Part shown: positions 36,691 to 44,552 of the stretch, piece by piece
How positions within the stretch are numbered: the stretch's first letter is position 1
Layout: each line of letters opens with the position of its first letter
Program-made: the position numbers and the translations under genes
Notes under the pieces: generated by a model
What the model was told of the DNA's origin: nothing
Seen by the model: only the letters and a program-made list of their open reading frames with translations
Databases searched by the model: none
Assembly (NCBI GenBank): GCA_027492255.1
Contig: JAPUFB010000005.1
Coordinates: forward strand, 24,540 to 88,539
Reading direction: 5' to 3'
DNA length: 64,000 nucleotides
Source of the DNA: Candidatus Saccharimonadota bacterium
GTDB lineage: Bacteria > Patescibacteriota > Saccharimonadia > Saccharimonadales > Saccharimonadaceae

Positions 36691-37509
36691 TCACCCTTGC
36701 TTCAATACGGGTTTCTTGTACACATACCCCAAGCATTGCATTTTTTGTGATCGATAAAAATGCTCGGCAGGACTTCCTTGCTCAGCTTGCAGTACCTTAT
36801 ACTGCGCATTATGCTCAACGCCCCACTGTCGTACTGCTTGCCATAATAGTGAACCAATACCCTGTCTTTCCTTGGTCATATCAACTCCGAAATAGCATGG
36901 CAGAACTCTCAGGATTCCTCTACTATCTCTTAAGATTGATAGTGGCCCGATAGCACCAGCTACCTTTTTATCCTTAAGGTACACAAGTGTTGGTTCGTCT
37001 CTGCTGGTTACTCTTCCTGTATCAACGAGCATAGTAAATCCTTGCTGTGACGCATGGTCACCCATCGCTTTTATCTGCTGTACTTGTGATTGAGTTACTT
37101 CATGAGCATGCAAAATTTGTGTATTTTTTACACTATTTACTTCTTTATATGTGTCCATGAAGATAACCGTACATAATTCACCATCAATAGTTGCTCGCGG
37201 AACAGGAGAAAAACGAATAATCATCCCCTTCATCTCCGCGGAAGTATGATGATTACCATATATGTACCAGCGATCCCCTCTCGGAGTTGTAGTCCTGATC
37301 GTTACGCCGTCTTTGTTACGAATAATTCCATCTTTATAAATCCGCTCGATAGGTTCTTTGTACCATCGCTGCGATTTGTCATAGGGCAATACTAGGTTCT
37401 GGATGCTGCTGGCATATAGCTGTTCGAGAAGCGTATCAGATATTTCTTCGGGATGTACTGGACCAAGTATTGGAAGATAGGGTACTTGGATAATTTCTAA
37501 AAGAGACAT
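36691..37509 (-). CDS. GNAT-family acetyltransferase with an uncharacterised N-terminal half
   Basis: 272 residues. The C-terminal part (about 175-265) has GNAT features: an acetyl-CoA loop in TKERQGIGSLLWQAVRQWG (R/Q-x-x-G-x-G) and the AEHFYRSQKMQCLGYVYKKP end. The N-terminal 165 residues contain PRGDRWYIYGNHHTSAEMKG and are not recognised. The substrate is unknown. TACAAT (37516-37521) lies 6 bases before the ATG, so the mRNA should be leaderless. Confidence 0.75.
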   Translation of the reverse strand: MSLLEIIQVPYLPILGPVHPEEISDTLLEQLYASSIQNLVLPYDKSQRWYKEPIERIYKDGIIRNKDGVTIRTTTPRGDRWYIYGNHHTSAEMKGMIIRFSPVPRATIDGELCTVIFMDTYKEVNSVKNTQILHAHEVTQSQVQQIKAMGDHASQQGFTMLVDTGRVTSRDEPTLVYLKDKKVAGAIGPLSILRDSRGILRVLPCYFGVDMTKERQGIGSLLWQAVRQWGVEHNAQYKVLQAEQGSPAEHFYRSQKMQCLGYVYKKPVLKQG

Positions 37510-37515
37510 AGCCCT

Positions 37516-37521
37516 ATTGTA
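37516..37521 (-). promoter_or_regulatory. Leaderless -10 of the GNAT gene
   Basis: TACAAT on the minus strand, 6 bases before the ATG at 37509. Confidence 0.55.
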
Positions 37522-37527
37522 TATGAG

Positions 37528-37560
37528 ATGCCCTCACCGTCGATGTGACGGCGAGGGCAT
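37528..37560 (-). terminator. 14-bp hairpin after the FMN reductase gene
   Basis: 37528-37541 pairs with 37547-37560 with one A-C mismatch and a 5-base loop; no T-run. The next promoter starts 7 bases away. Confidence 0.6.
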
Positions 37561-37581
37561 GGTTCTCCGTTGTAGTACGCC

Positions 37582-38121
37582 CTACAGCGCAGCTACTAAT
37601 TCGTCGAGGGTTGCTTTGATAGCGGTGTTCGCAGCAGCTTCATCGGCATACGATCCATCGGGATTAATTTCTTTCATAAATGCTAGTCCTGTGTATGTTT
37701 CCCCGAGCTTGAGCTTGAGATTAGCATTCATCGCAAGTAGATTTGCGTGCGAGTTAACACCAGCATACCAGCCATACCCGACAAATGCTGCCGGCTTATC
37801 TTTCCACTCAGCGTAGAGCCAGTCGAGTGCATTCTTTAATACTGCACTGAGTGCATGGTTGTATTCTGGCGAAACGAGAACGACGCCATCAGCATTAGCC
37901 ACTAATTCAGCCCATTGTTTGACACTGTCATGTGGTGCTTCGTAGCCTTCAGCAGACGGAGCCGTCGGTGCGTCGAAAAACGGTAGACCAATTGTTGCCA
38001 GATCCGCAACCGTTACCGTAACGTTGTCACGTTTTTCAAGATCTTTTTTTACCATCTCAACAACACTTTTATTGACACTATTTGGGCGTACGCTACCAGT
38101 CACAATTACTATATTGCTCAT
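37582..38121 (-). CDS. NADPH-dependent FMN reductase family protein
   Basis: 179 residues with a flavodoxin fold. The phosphate loop VTGSVRPNSVNKSVVEMV and the flavin-contacting VSPEYNHALSAVLKNALDWL are family hallmarks. It probably reduces quinones, azo compounds or metal/flavin acceptors using NAD(P)H. It is 24 bases downstream of an ArsR-type regulator on the same strand and should be controlled by it. The link suggests response to a thiol-reactive, metal or electrophile stress rather than a housekeeping role. Confidence 0.9.
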   Translation of the reverse strand: MSNIVIVTGSVRPNSVNKSVVEMVKKDLEKRDNVTVTVADLATIGLPFFDAPTAPSAEGYEAPHDSVKQWAELVANADGVVLVSPEYNHALSAVLKNALDWLYAEWKDKPAAFVGYGWYAGVNSHANLLAMNANLKLKLGETYTGLAFMKEINPDGSYADEAAANTAIKATLDELVAAL

Positions 38122-38145
38122 AATTTTTTTTCAGTTCCCCTCACA

Positions 38146-38442
38146 TTAAACTTGTAATAATTGGTCGACGTTAACCCCGGCTTCCCGGAGAACATCATAA
38201 TCTACCCTATACAGTTTCTGCGTGCCTTCTTTTTCCTCAACTAATACCCCTGCGGCAACCAGCTTCGCGAAATGATGGCTTACCGTTGGTTGTGAAAGTT
38301 TGAGAAGTGACGCACACGACGACACAACTGTACAGCTCGCAAGTGGTTCAGACGAAGCAGCGATTTTTCTCACCATGCCAAGTCGAATTTCATCACCGAG
38401 TGCTTTATATACAGCAACTGTGTCAACTGTCGTAGATATCAT
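38146..38442 (-). CDS. ArsR-family transcriptional regulator
   Basis: 98 residues with a winged helix-turn-helix: VYKALGDEIRLGMVRKI at the N-terminus and the recognition helix LLKLSQPTVSHHFAKLVAAG. Two Cys (in SCTVVSSCASLL) just before the recognition helix could sense metals or oxidants, but are not the classical ELCVCDL arrangement. TATAAT ends 7 bases before the ATG, giving a leaderless start. An inverted repeat covers its promoter, so it probably represses itself and the reductase. Confidence 0.9.
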   Translation of the reverse strand: MISTTVDTVAVYKALGDEIRLGMVRKIAASSEPLASCTVVSSCASLLKLSQPTVSHHFAKLVAAGVLVEEKEGTQKLYRVDYDVLREAGVNVDQLLQV

Positions 38443-38449
38443 AGGTTCT

Positions 38450-38479
38450 ATTATATCGAAACATTTCTATATTTCAATA
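38450..38479 (-). promoter_or_regulatory. Promoter and candidate operator of the arsR-reductase operon
   Basis: Minus strand: -35 TTGAAA (38477-38472), 16-base spacer, -10 TATAAT (38455-38450). An imperfect inverted repeat, TATCGAAA (38454-38461) and TTTCAATA (38472-38479), overlaps both elements, as expected for an ArsR-type operator. Confidence 0.55.
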
Positions 38480-38520
38480 CTTTTTGTAAAATTATGTAAA
38501 ATATAATATCTCTATCCCTG

Positions 38521-39342
38521 TTATTGGCCAAGTATTTTTTTCAACTCACCTGCAAGTAATCCGACATATATACCATTGATTTCATGGCCGACGATTAATT
38601 TCTTCACGGCGATGTTCTCTTTTTCTTTCCCAAGTTGCGCCATATAGGGTCCAATAACCACAGGGTCCAATACGCCATAGACGATAGTAATTGGCAACTG
38701 AAGCTTTCGAATATCATCAAGCGATGATTGATTGATAATACTTGATTCAAGTGCAGCTATGTAGACTTTGGCGATCTCACCTTTGACATTAAACGCCTGA
38801 CTCACAATCCCAAGTTTTCCAGCAAGTGGAACAATTTTCTCGAATTGCTCTGGGTACTTCATGACAAGCTTATAAAAATCTTTCAATATTTTTTCGCGCC
38901 CTACCCATTCATCAGCTGTTGATTTATATAACGGCGGACTGCAGAGCACTAGCTGTCGAAGGACGAGTGGAAACCGTCGTGCGAGTTCGATAGCCACTAG
39001 CGATCCCATCGAGTGTCCGACAACAATCGGTCGCTGCGTAAGTCGCAACCGGAGTACTGTATGCGCCACTGCACGTGCCTGCACGGCGATATTGTAGGTT
39101 ACCCAGCGTGGTTTTGGGGAACGGCCAAACCCAAGCATGTCGACAGCAATCACGCGAACATTACTTGGTACCAAACGCGCGAGTTCTTGCCATGCTTCGG
39201 AAGAATTCCCAAGTCCGTGTATCAAGACAAGTGTAGCGGTAGGATTACTAGGAGCTTGGTACTCGCGAACATATAGCCTATACGGCACCCGTAGAATACG
39301 GTGTAGAATTGTGTCAAAAAGTGTATTTGGTTCTTGTTTCAT
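38521..39342 (-). CDS. Alpha/beta-hydrolase fold protein
   Basis: 273 residues. Oxyanion region LVLIHGLGNSSEAW, nucleophile elbow VVGHSMGSLVAIEL (Ser), acid in IVYGVLDPVVIG and catalytic His in KLIVGHEING complete a hydrolase triad. Substrate is unknown (ester, lipid or C-C bond). There is no signal peptide, so it is cytoplasmic. TATAGT lies 15 bases upstream. A small out-of-frame ATG overlaps the start; this could modulate initiation but is probably accidental. Confidence 0.9.
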   Translation of the reverse strand: MKQEPNTLFDTILHRILRVPYRLYVREYQAPSNPTATLVLIHGLGNSSEAWQELARLVPSNVRVIAVDMLGFGRSPKPRWVTYNIAVQARAVAHTVLRLRLTQRPIVVGHSMGSLVAIELARRFPLVLRQLVLCSPPLYKSTADEWVGREKILKDFYKLVMKYPEQFEKIVPLAGKLGIVSQAFNVKGEIAKVYIAALESSIINQSSLDDIRKLQLPITIVYGVLDPVVIGPYMAQLGKEKENIAVKKLIVGHEINGIYVGLLAGELKKILGQ

Positions 39343-39398
39343 AGCATTTACTTTTCTACTATAACATCCAGTCTATATGCACGAGCATTTTGATGTAC

Positions 39399-39404
39399 TA
39401 TACT
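39399..39404 (+). promoter_or_regulatory. Leaderless -10 of the gene at 39412
   Basis: TATACT ends exactly 7 bases before the ATG. Confidence 0.6.
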
Positions 39405-39411
39405 ACCCGTC

Positions 39412-39723
39412 ATGGATACAATCAATCAAGTTCAACAATCACTTACCACCGATCTCACCTCAACCGTTACATCAACAATTAACGACCAGGTAACGAAACT
39501 TGCCGAGCAGTTTTTAATCCCATCACTTATCGTTTCGCTGGTTATACTCGTCGTCTATATTACGCGTATCATGCATCGTCATAAAGTTGATAAAGCAATC
39601 TTTGAAATCCGTGACATGCTTCGTGAGATGAAGCTGCAACAAAACATCGCACCGACTCAGATCACTCAACCGATAGTCGAAGCGTTGGCACCCAAAGAAA
39701 CAACAGATCAAAACCTCCAGTAG
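39412..39723 (+). CDS. Small single-pass membrane protein
   Basis: 103 residues: a Thr/Gln-rich N-terminal segment (about 1-33), one transmembrane helix (FLIPSLIVSLVILVVYI, about 34-50), a basic stretch RIMHRHK, then an amphipathic helix and a polar tail. Positive-inside reasoning places the C-terminus in the cytoplasm. No family is recognised. It is monocistronic with a leaderless promoter and a short GGGTAC/GTACCC hairpin (39728-39742) after the stop. Confidence 0.6.
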   Translation: MDTINQVQQSLTTDLTSTVTSTINDQVTKLAEQFLIPSLIVSLVILVVYITRIMHRHKVDKAIFEIRDMLREMKLQQNIAPTQITQPIVEALAPKETTDQNLQ

Positions 39724-39806
39724 AGTCGGGTACTGAGTACCCTGCTAGTAAGTATATGCACATGGTCTCTATTGTTTGTTTATTGTTAAAATATGTGTTA
39801 TTAGTA

Positions 39807-39835
39807 TTGACTTATTATACTATTTATGCTAATAT
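39807..39835 (+). promoter_or_regulatory. Strong extended promoter of the gene at 39992
   Basis: -35 TTGACT (39807-39812), 17-base spacer ending in TGC, -10 TAATAT (39830-39835). An alternative TATACT sits at 39816-39821. Confidence 0.65.
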
Positions 39836-39841
39836 ACTTAT

Positions 39842-39991
39842 CATGACAGCTTGCTGTCAGCACTTCGACAAGCTACAGACTATTAACTCCTAGGGGAATA
39901 TGACGCGTAAATATGCATAATTTACAGGTTGTATCCCTCTAGGAGCGGAACCGCTCACCACCTGAGGAACCTCTGAGAGAAAGTAGTTGAA
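39842..39991 (+). promoter_or_regulatory. 150-base structured leader, candidate cis-regulatory RNA
   Basis: Visible elements in order: a TGACAG/CTGTCA hairpin at the 5' end (39844-39859); a long stem 39887-39900 with 39932-39945 (7 bp, then a G-T and two G-C, a mismatch, three more pairs) enclosing a GTAAAT/ATTTAC hairpin (39907-39925); a GAGCGG/CCGCTC hairpin (39943-39956) that shares GAG with the long stem, so the two cannot form together; and GAGG/CCTC (39964-39973) just before the start codon. I do not recognise a known class. Confidence 0.5.
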
Positions 39992-40420
39992 ATGTTCAAC
40001 ACGAACCTGGACAGCGCCACCCTGCACCAGCTCACCAAGCTCATGCAGGATCGGGCCCGCCTCGATCTGAAGCAGCTCGGCATCGTCCACCGCCAGATCA
40101 ACTTGGGAGACCGGCTCGCAACCGAGTCCAACCGCGTCGAGGCCGCCCGGCTCCGCCGGAACTTGGCCGCGTCCGAGCTGGACCACGCCAACCTCGACTA
40201 CAAGATGGCGAAGATCACCGAGCAGATCAAGGTGCTCATCACCCCGCCCGAGACGGCCCCCAGCGACATGATGTCGTCCCTGCTGGGCCTCATCTTCGGC
40301 GGCGGCTCTCCGGTTCCGAACCCTCGCAAGAGCGAGGACGTGCCGCCGCGCGGCGCCTTCTCGTCGCTCTTCGGACAGTCGTCGGCGGGCTTCGACCCGT
40401 TCGGCCCCACCGGACTCTGA
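39992..40420 (+). CDS. Uncharacterised G+C-rich protein with disordered tail
   Basis: 142 residues. The first about 85 residues form an uninterrupted charged helix or coiled coil (LHQLTKLMQDRARLDLKQLG; RLRRNLAASELDHANLDYKM). The last about 55 residues are rich in Pro, Gly, Ser and Phe, including LIFGGGSPVPNP and SSLFGQSSAGFDPFGPTGL, and should be disordered. No signal peptide or catalytic motif. Codons are nearly all G/C-ending, in sharp contrast to the AT-rich flanks. Promoter, long leader and a very strong 3' hairpin make it a stand-alone unit. Confidence 0.7.
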   Translation: MFNTNLDSATLHQLTKLMQDRARLDLKQLGIVHRQINLGDRLATESNRVEAARLRRNLAASELDHANLDYKMAKITEQIKVLITPPETAPSDMMSSLLGLIFGGGSPVPNPRKSEDVPPRGAFSSLFGQSSAGFDPFGPTGL

Positions 40421-40426
40421 CCACTT

Positions 40427-40463
40427 CTGCCGGCGACACCCCTTCGGGGGTTGTCGCCGGCAG
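40427..40463 (+). terminator. Very strong hairpin with a TTCG tetraloop after the gene at 39992
   Basis: 16-base arm 40427-40442 pairs with 40447-40463, one bulged T, around a TTCG loop closed by C-G. It begins 6 bases after the stop codon and is not followed by a T-run. Confidence 0.75.
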
Positions 40464-40539
40464 GTCCCGGAAACATATAGTTCTGTAGCTTGTCGGAAAA
40501 ATCACTATTTGGACAAATTATCCGCTCCCTATGCTCACG

Positions 40540-41016
40540 CTAGAGGAGTTTTTCTATATCTCCGCGAAGAGCATTTGGTTTTGTCGTAGGAGCAAAGCGC
40601 TTAATAGTTTCACCGTCACGACTTATGAGAAATTTTGTAAAATTCCATTTTAGATCTTTGCCGAGCATTGATTTGCTGTGTGATTTTAGATAAAGAAAAA
40701 CAGGATGTGTATGTGGACCATTCACTTCTATCTTTTCGCTTAGCAAAAAGGTGACACCGAAGTTTAGCTGACATACCTGCACGATCGTTTCGTTTGTTTC
40801 TGGCTCTTGATCCGCAAATTGATTACACGGAAAGCCAATCACAACTAGTCCCCGGTCTTTATAGTCCTGGTACACGGCTTCAAGTTCTGTAAATTGCGGC
40901 GCAAGCCCACACTTTGTGGCTGTATTTACAAGGAGTAATACTTTACCCTTATAGTCACTAAGTGAAACTTCATTCCCTGTTGTGTCTTTGAATGATAGAT
41001 CATAGAAATCTTTCAT
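40540..41016 (-). CDS. Glutathione-peroxidase-family thiol peroxidase
   Basis: 158 residues. The peroxidatic Cys is in LLVNTATKCGLAPQFTELE, with the family motifs VVIGFPCNQFADQEP and LKWNFTKFLISRDG (catalytic Gln and Trp). Cys rather than selenocysteine at the active site, and the second Cys in FPCNQF, suggest a thioredoxin-dependent enzyme in this class. It reduces hydrogen peroxide or lipid hydroperoxides. It starts 17 bases after the Nudix gene and is probably co-transcribed with it. Confidence 0.93.
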   Translation of the reverse strand: MKDFYDLSFKDTTGNEVSLSDYKGKVLLLVNTATKCGLAPQFTELEAVYQDYKDRGLVVIGFPCNQFADQEPETNETIVQVCQLNFGVTFLLSEKIEVNGPHTHPVFLYLKSHSKSMLGKDLKWNFTKFLISRDGETIKRFAPTTKPNALRGDIEKLL

Positions 41017-41033
41017 AACAGCTTTATCTCCTT

Positions 41034-41525
41034 TTAATATTTAAATTCTTGGGCGACGAGCTGCATCATATGTTCGCCTACGTTTCCGTAATTGATTGAG
41101 TTGTTGAGATCCTTAAGATCGACAAGTCTGTAACCGATCACATTGCCTCCGGGATCATTCTCGAATTCGGCGATTTTCTCAAGCTTGGCGTACACTCGTA
41201 GTTGATACACTGGCTCAGGATTATCGGGCTCGGTTAATTTCTGATAACCGATAGGTTGCCATGATAATACGCGGCAATTAATCTCTTCTTCGAGTTCGCG
41301 CGAAATTGTCTCCGACAAGCTTTCATCCGGTTCGACTTTCCCACCAGGAAGATTCTGTACTCCGGTTTCGTAGAAAATAACAGGAACCTTTCCGTCAAGA
41401 TTGCCGATAGCATAGATTTGTTGCCATGAAACCTCGGGAAGCTCTTCAATACTTACTGCATCATGCCACTCAACTTGAATTGTTTTTCCATCGTATACAA
41501 ATGAGTCAAAAATTACAGTATCCAT
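41034..41525 (-). CDS. Nudix-domain hydrolase with a slightly degenerate box
   Basis: 163 residues. The Nudix box is GGKVEPDESLSETISREL followed by EEEIN; the pattern G-x5-E-x7-R-E-L-x-E-E is complete, but the usual Gly after it is Asn. It should hydrolyse a nucleoside diphosphate linked to another moiety; ADP-ribose is the most common substrate for this general layout, though this is not proven. TATCAT (41532-41537) ends 6 bases before the ATG, so the mRNA begins at the start codon. Confidence 0.85.
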   Translation of the reverse strand: MDTVIFDSFVYDGKTIQVEWHDAVSIEELPEVSWQQIYAIGNLDGKVPVIFYETGVQNLPGGKVEPDESLSETISRELEEEINCRVLSWQPIGYQKLTEPDNPEPVYQLRVYAKLEKIAEFENDPGGNVIGYRLVDLKDLNNSINYGNVGEHMMQLVAQEFKY

Positions 41526-41531
41526 ATGTCT

Positions 41532-41537
41532 ATGATA
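41532..41537 (-). promoter_or_regulatory. Leaderless -10 of the Nudix-peroxidase operon
   Basis: TATCAT on the minus strand, 6 bases before the ATG at 41525. Confidence 0.5.
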
Positions 41538-41665
41538 ACAGATATGCTTTTTGTAGCGCTTCGTCCTCCCTGGACTAGACCTTTATACTTGAGCTATACT
41601 ACTTACATATAGTTAATGCTCGCGTATTAAAACCGTGGGCACCTACATAAAAGATTGGACAACTT

Positions 41666-42538
41666 GTGGACTGGCATATCTCGCTGTTATTTTTCTATGT
41701 TTTTGCGGTGCTCAAATCTCTGGGACAACGTCGCTATTTGCGTAAAACCGGTTTGCCATCTAGTGTTGTCGCTTCGATGAATTATGTGCTCGGTATCTTT
41801 CCTCTCGCTCTTGTCGTCGGACTACTACTGCCCCATCACGTCGATTGGAGTTGGTGGGTTATCTGCTTACTCGTCATCGAAGGTTTTGCTATCGGCCTCT
41901 GCAATAAACTCTTTGTCCGCGCGATTAAACGGTTACCTATCTCCCTCTTCCAGACACTTAATCAATCTGGCACGATCTTCGTTATCCTTGGCGGCTGGGT
42001 GTTACTCGGAGAAACATTGTCGATGATGCAAATGATTGGTGTTGTATTTATCCTCGCTGCTGCCGTATTATCCGCCTTTGCTGCAAAATCAAAGAAACGC
42101 GCTCAACCTATCCAGCCCGGAACAGTGAAACTCGTCATCATTGCAGCTATCATCATGAGTGTTGGATTACTAACCGAAAAGGCCGCTCTTGGACATATGG
42201 ATATTGGCGGTTATTTCATCTTTGGTATCGGCAGCCAAGCGCTATTTGTCACTCTCATCGCGCTGAAGGATATGAACAAAAAAGTTTGGAAAGCCGTAAC
42301 TCGTTCGGATATACGCAATAACGTCGTCGTCGGAATGGTGGGCGTTCTTGGAGGATTCTCCTATCTCTATACTGTGAGCGCTGCGGATAATATTCCTCTT
42401 GTTGTCTCGCTTAACTCATTTGTTCTGCCACTTACCGCCCTCGGTAGCTATTGGCTCCTGCGTGAGCGCGAGGACCAAAAAAAGCTCTGGGGCTCCATCG
42501 CACTAGGTATGATTGGCGTCTGCATCGCCGCATTGTAG
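41666..42538 (+). CDS. EamA/DMT-superfamily transporter
   Basis: 290 residues with ten predicted transmembrane helices in two repeats of five, typical of EamA permeases. Characteristic spots are SLFQTLNQSGTIFVILGGWV with LLGETLSMMQMIGVVFIL in the first repeat and LNSFVLPLTALGSYWLLRE in the second. Substrate unknown (metabolite export or nucleotide-sugar/amino-acid uptake are possible). The start is GTG at 41666; no in-frame start lies upstream before a stop, and no ribosome-binding sequence is obvious. TATACT at 41595-41600 would leave about 60 bases of leader. Confidence 0.85.
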   Translation: MDWHISLLFFYVFAVLKSLGQRRYLRKTGLPSSVVASMNYVLGIFPLALVVGLLLPHHVDWSWWVICLLVIEGFAIGLCNKLFVRAIKRLPISLFQTLNQSGTIFVILGGWVLLGETLSMMQMIGVVFILAAAVLSAFAAKSKKRAQPIQPGTVKLVIIAAIIMSVGLLTEKAALGHMDIGGYFIFGIGSQALFVTLIALKDMNKKVWKAVTRSDIRNNVVVGMVGVLGGFSYLYTVSAADNIPLVVSLNSFVLPLTALGSYWLLREREDQKKLWGSIALGMIGVCIAAL

Positions 42539-42751
42539 CTATGTTTTATAGAATAACCTCTCTAATAATCTCAAAATATAACCTATTCATTCCAAAAGCG
42601 ATTAAGATTGCATAGAAGACCGACTATATTCTGATTAATCGACATAGTTTCGGGGAGTAATAGATCAAGACTGGGGATTACGACTAGGCCCTTATTCTCT
42701 ATTAGAAAAGAGACCATCTCAAGTCAAATCATAATAATTGACGATATCTGA
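42539..42751. other. 213-bp AT-rich gap at the left edge of the putative defence cluster
   Basis: No gene, strong hairpin or repeat is visible between the EamA stop and the stop of the OLD-type gene. It is a plausible insertion junction but no direct repeat or attachment site is seen. Confidence 0.4.
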
Positions 42752-44527
42752 TTAAATTCTAGTGCTCAGAAATTGAAAACATTTTCTAAAATTATCGATT
42801 GTCGTATCTGATAGGTTGTCTATTGTATTGTGAATAAATAAATCCTGGATAGCGGTATTAAATTTTGATTTATTGTATTCCATTTCTCCGGGGAAAATAG
42901 AATTGATTATAAGTATCCTGTCTTCATCAGTGAATAGATCCTCCGTTGTGTAGTTTTTCCAATTTTCATCTACCTGGTCCAGTGTAAAAATAGCTTCGTT
43001 CAATTCGCAACTAATATCTTTAATGTACCTAGTCTGCTCCTTTTTGCCTTGTCGATCGCTATCAAAAAGCGCCAAAAGGGGCTTATTCCATGCTAGATAT
43101 AGCCTAAGCAGATCTTCGTACTTCGTAACGCCTGCACCTGGATAGAAGTGAAGAGCGTAACCTTCGATAATATTCTTTTGAAAGTATTCAAAGGTGTAAT
43201 AATCGCTCTTACCCTCAAGACATATTATTTGCTCAACCAACTCAAACGAGCTAGGGGTATAGTCAATCGCATCTAGTATCGGTTTGTAATGGTCCTTTTC
43301 CTCTGGATAACTACTTACAAAATTCTTATATAGTGTTGCAGATATGTCCGTCTCATTTTGGTCAAAATTCTCCTCCTCGTCATAGTTAATGGCTCTGTTC
43401 TTAACTATATAAGTCCCCGCGAGATGCTTTGGGTTAATTAAATAGTGACTGTGGGTGGAGTACATGATCTTACATTTCTCTGATAATCTATCGAAAATAT
43501 CCAGTAGTTTTATCTGAGACTTCTGATGCAAATTGCTTGCGGGTTCATCTAAAAGAAAAAGTGTCTCTCCAAAATCTTCTTTCCTCTCTTTTCTAAACTC
43601 GGTAAATAGAAGGAAGCTGAAGAACCATCTAAAGCCCAGGCTCCTCTCGTCTATGGAGAATCTATCTTTCCCTTGTTTGATCTTTAACTGAAGATAGTAG
43701 CCCTTCTCAGAGTCCCTAGAGGTGGTTATTTCAATTTCCTTGCTATCTTTGAGGAATACTTCGTTCCAACCCTTAAATATAACCTCTGTTAATTTTTGGG
43801 AGATATCGCCAAGCAACGACTCAAGGGCACCCTCGTTCTCTGGAGTAGCATTCTCTAGTCGCTCAAAAAGATGGTCTTCAATACTGAGTGAATTGTCAAA
43901 TGAATCGAGTATATCTTGTAGTATCCTTCTGTACTCAACCTCTTCCTTAGTGAGCGCCGTAACATCACCAAGGTAGATCTTTTGTGGAAAATCAAAGAGA
44001 AAGTTTTCGTAATACAATATTCTTGGGAAGTTATTCTCGATATAGGTAACAACTTCTCGCCATTCGGTCATATGCTTATTGTGTAGATCGATCGCCATCC
44101 TGCTTTTACCTCTTTTACCTACCAGTGGGACCGTCCATCGTGATACGAACTTGTCAAATTTTGAGTTCTTAAAGCTGTATTCTTTACGAACGGTAACCGT
44201 CGTGATGTTTTCTGTTAATTTAAAATCGATTTTCTGCTTACAAAAGTTTCGGATTCGTATCTCATCCTCTTCATCGAGTGATAGTGTAGCTTCAATATAT
44301 ATTTTTTCATTAAAGTTTCCTTTTTTACTCTTGTGTATCATCTTATGAGCCTGATCTTCAGGATACTTATTCTGTAAGAGGTTAATGGCCTCTAGTATTG
44401 ATGTTTTTCCGCTCTCATTTAAGCCGACAAGTGTGAAGATATTCGTACCCGGCAAATTTGAAAAATCAAGCTCAACCACATTCTTGATACCCCTGAAGTT
44501 TACAATGGTAAATTTGGTATATTTCAT
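42752..44527 (-). CDS. OLD-family ATPase with C-terminal TOPRIM domain
   Basis: 591 residues. The ATPase half has Walker A LVGLNESGKTSILEAINLL (about 33-51), the ABC-like signature region IDERSLGFRWFFSFLLF, Walker B TLFLLDEPASNLHQ (about 318-331) and a STHSHYLI H-loop. The TOPRIM half has Glu in IICLEGKSDYY (about 435) and the Asp pair in LLALFDSDRQGK (about 487). This is the layout of OLD nucleases, many of which defend against phage. Base composition is visibly more AT-rich than the rest of the window, suggesting recent transfer. Last gene of the four-gene cluster. Confidence 0.88.
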   Translation of the reverse strand: MKYTKFTIVNFRGIKNVVELDFSNLPGTNIFTLVGLNESGKTSILEAINLLQNKYPEDQAHKMIHKSKKGNFNEKIYIEATLSLDEEDEIRIRNFCKQKIDFKLTENITTVTVRKEYSFKNSKFDKFVSRWTVPLVGKRGKSRMAIDLHNKHMTEWREVVTYIENNFPRILYYENFLFDFPQKIYLGDVTALTKEEVEYRRILQDILDSFDNSLSIEDHLFERLENATPENEGALESLLGDISQKLTEVIFKGWNEVFLKDSKEIEITTSRDSEKGYYLQLKIKQGKDRFSIDERSLGFRWFFSFLLFTEFRKERKEDFGETLFLLDEPASNLHQKSQIKLLDIFDRLSEKCKIMYSTHSHYLINPKHLAGTYIVKNRAINYDEEENFDQNETDISATLYKNFVSSYPEEKDHYKPILDAIDYTPSSFELVEQIICLEGKSDYYTFEYFQKNIIEGYALHFYPGAGVTKYEDLLRLYLAWNKPLLALFDSDRQGKKEQTRYIKDISCELNEAIFTLDQVDENWKNYTTEDLFTDEDRILIINSIFPGEMEYNKSKFNTAIQDLFIHNTIDNLSDTTIDNFRKCFQFLSTRI

Positions 44528-44552
44528 ACTTTCATCCTTTGATAGTTGTTGC

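Noticed and set aside
39343..39360. Regulatory mini-frame overlapping the alpha/beta-hydrolase start
   Set aside because: The out-of-frame ATG gives only two codons (ATG CTA TGA) and may not be in the transcript in a useful position; likely chance.
39890..40186. 98-codon open frame on the minus strand across the leader and start of the gene at 39992
   Set aside because: It spans the structured leader, has no promoter or ribosome-binding site, and is a mirror of the biased codons on the plus strand.
41666..42538. EamA gene as part of the defence cluster
   Set aside because: It is on the opposite strand, separated by 213 bp, and its codon style matches the housekeeping genes.
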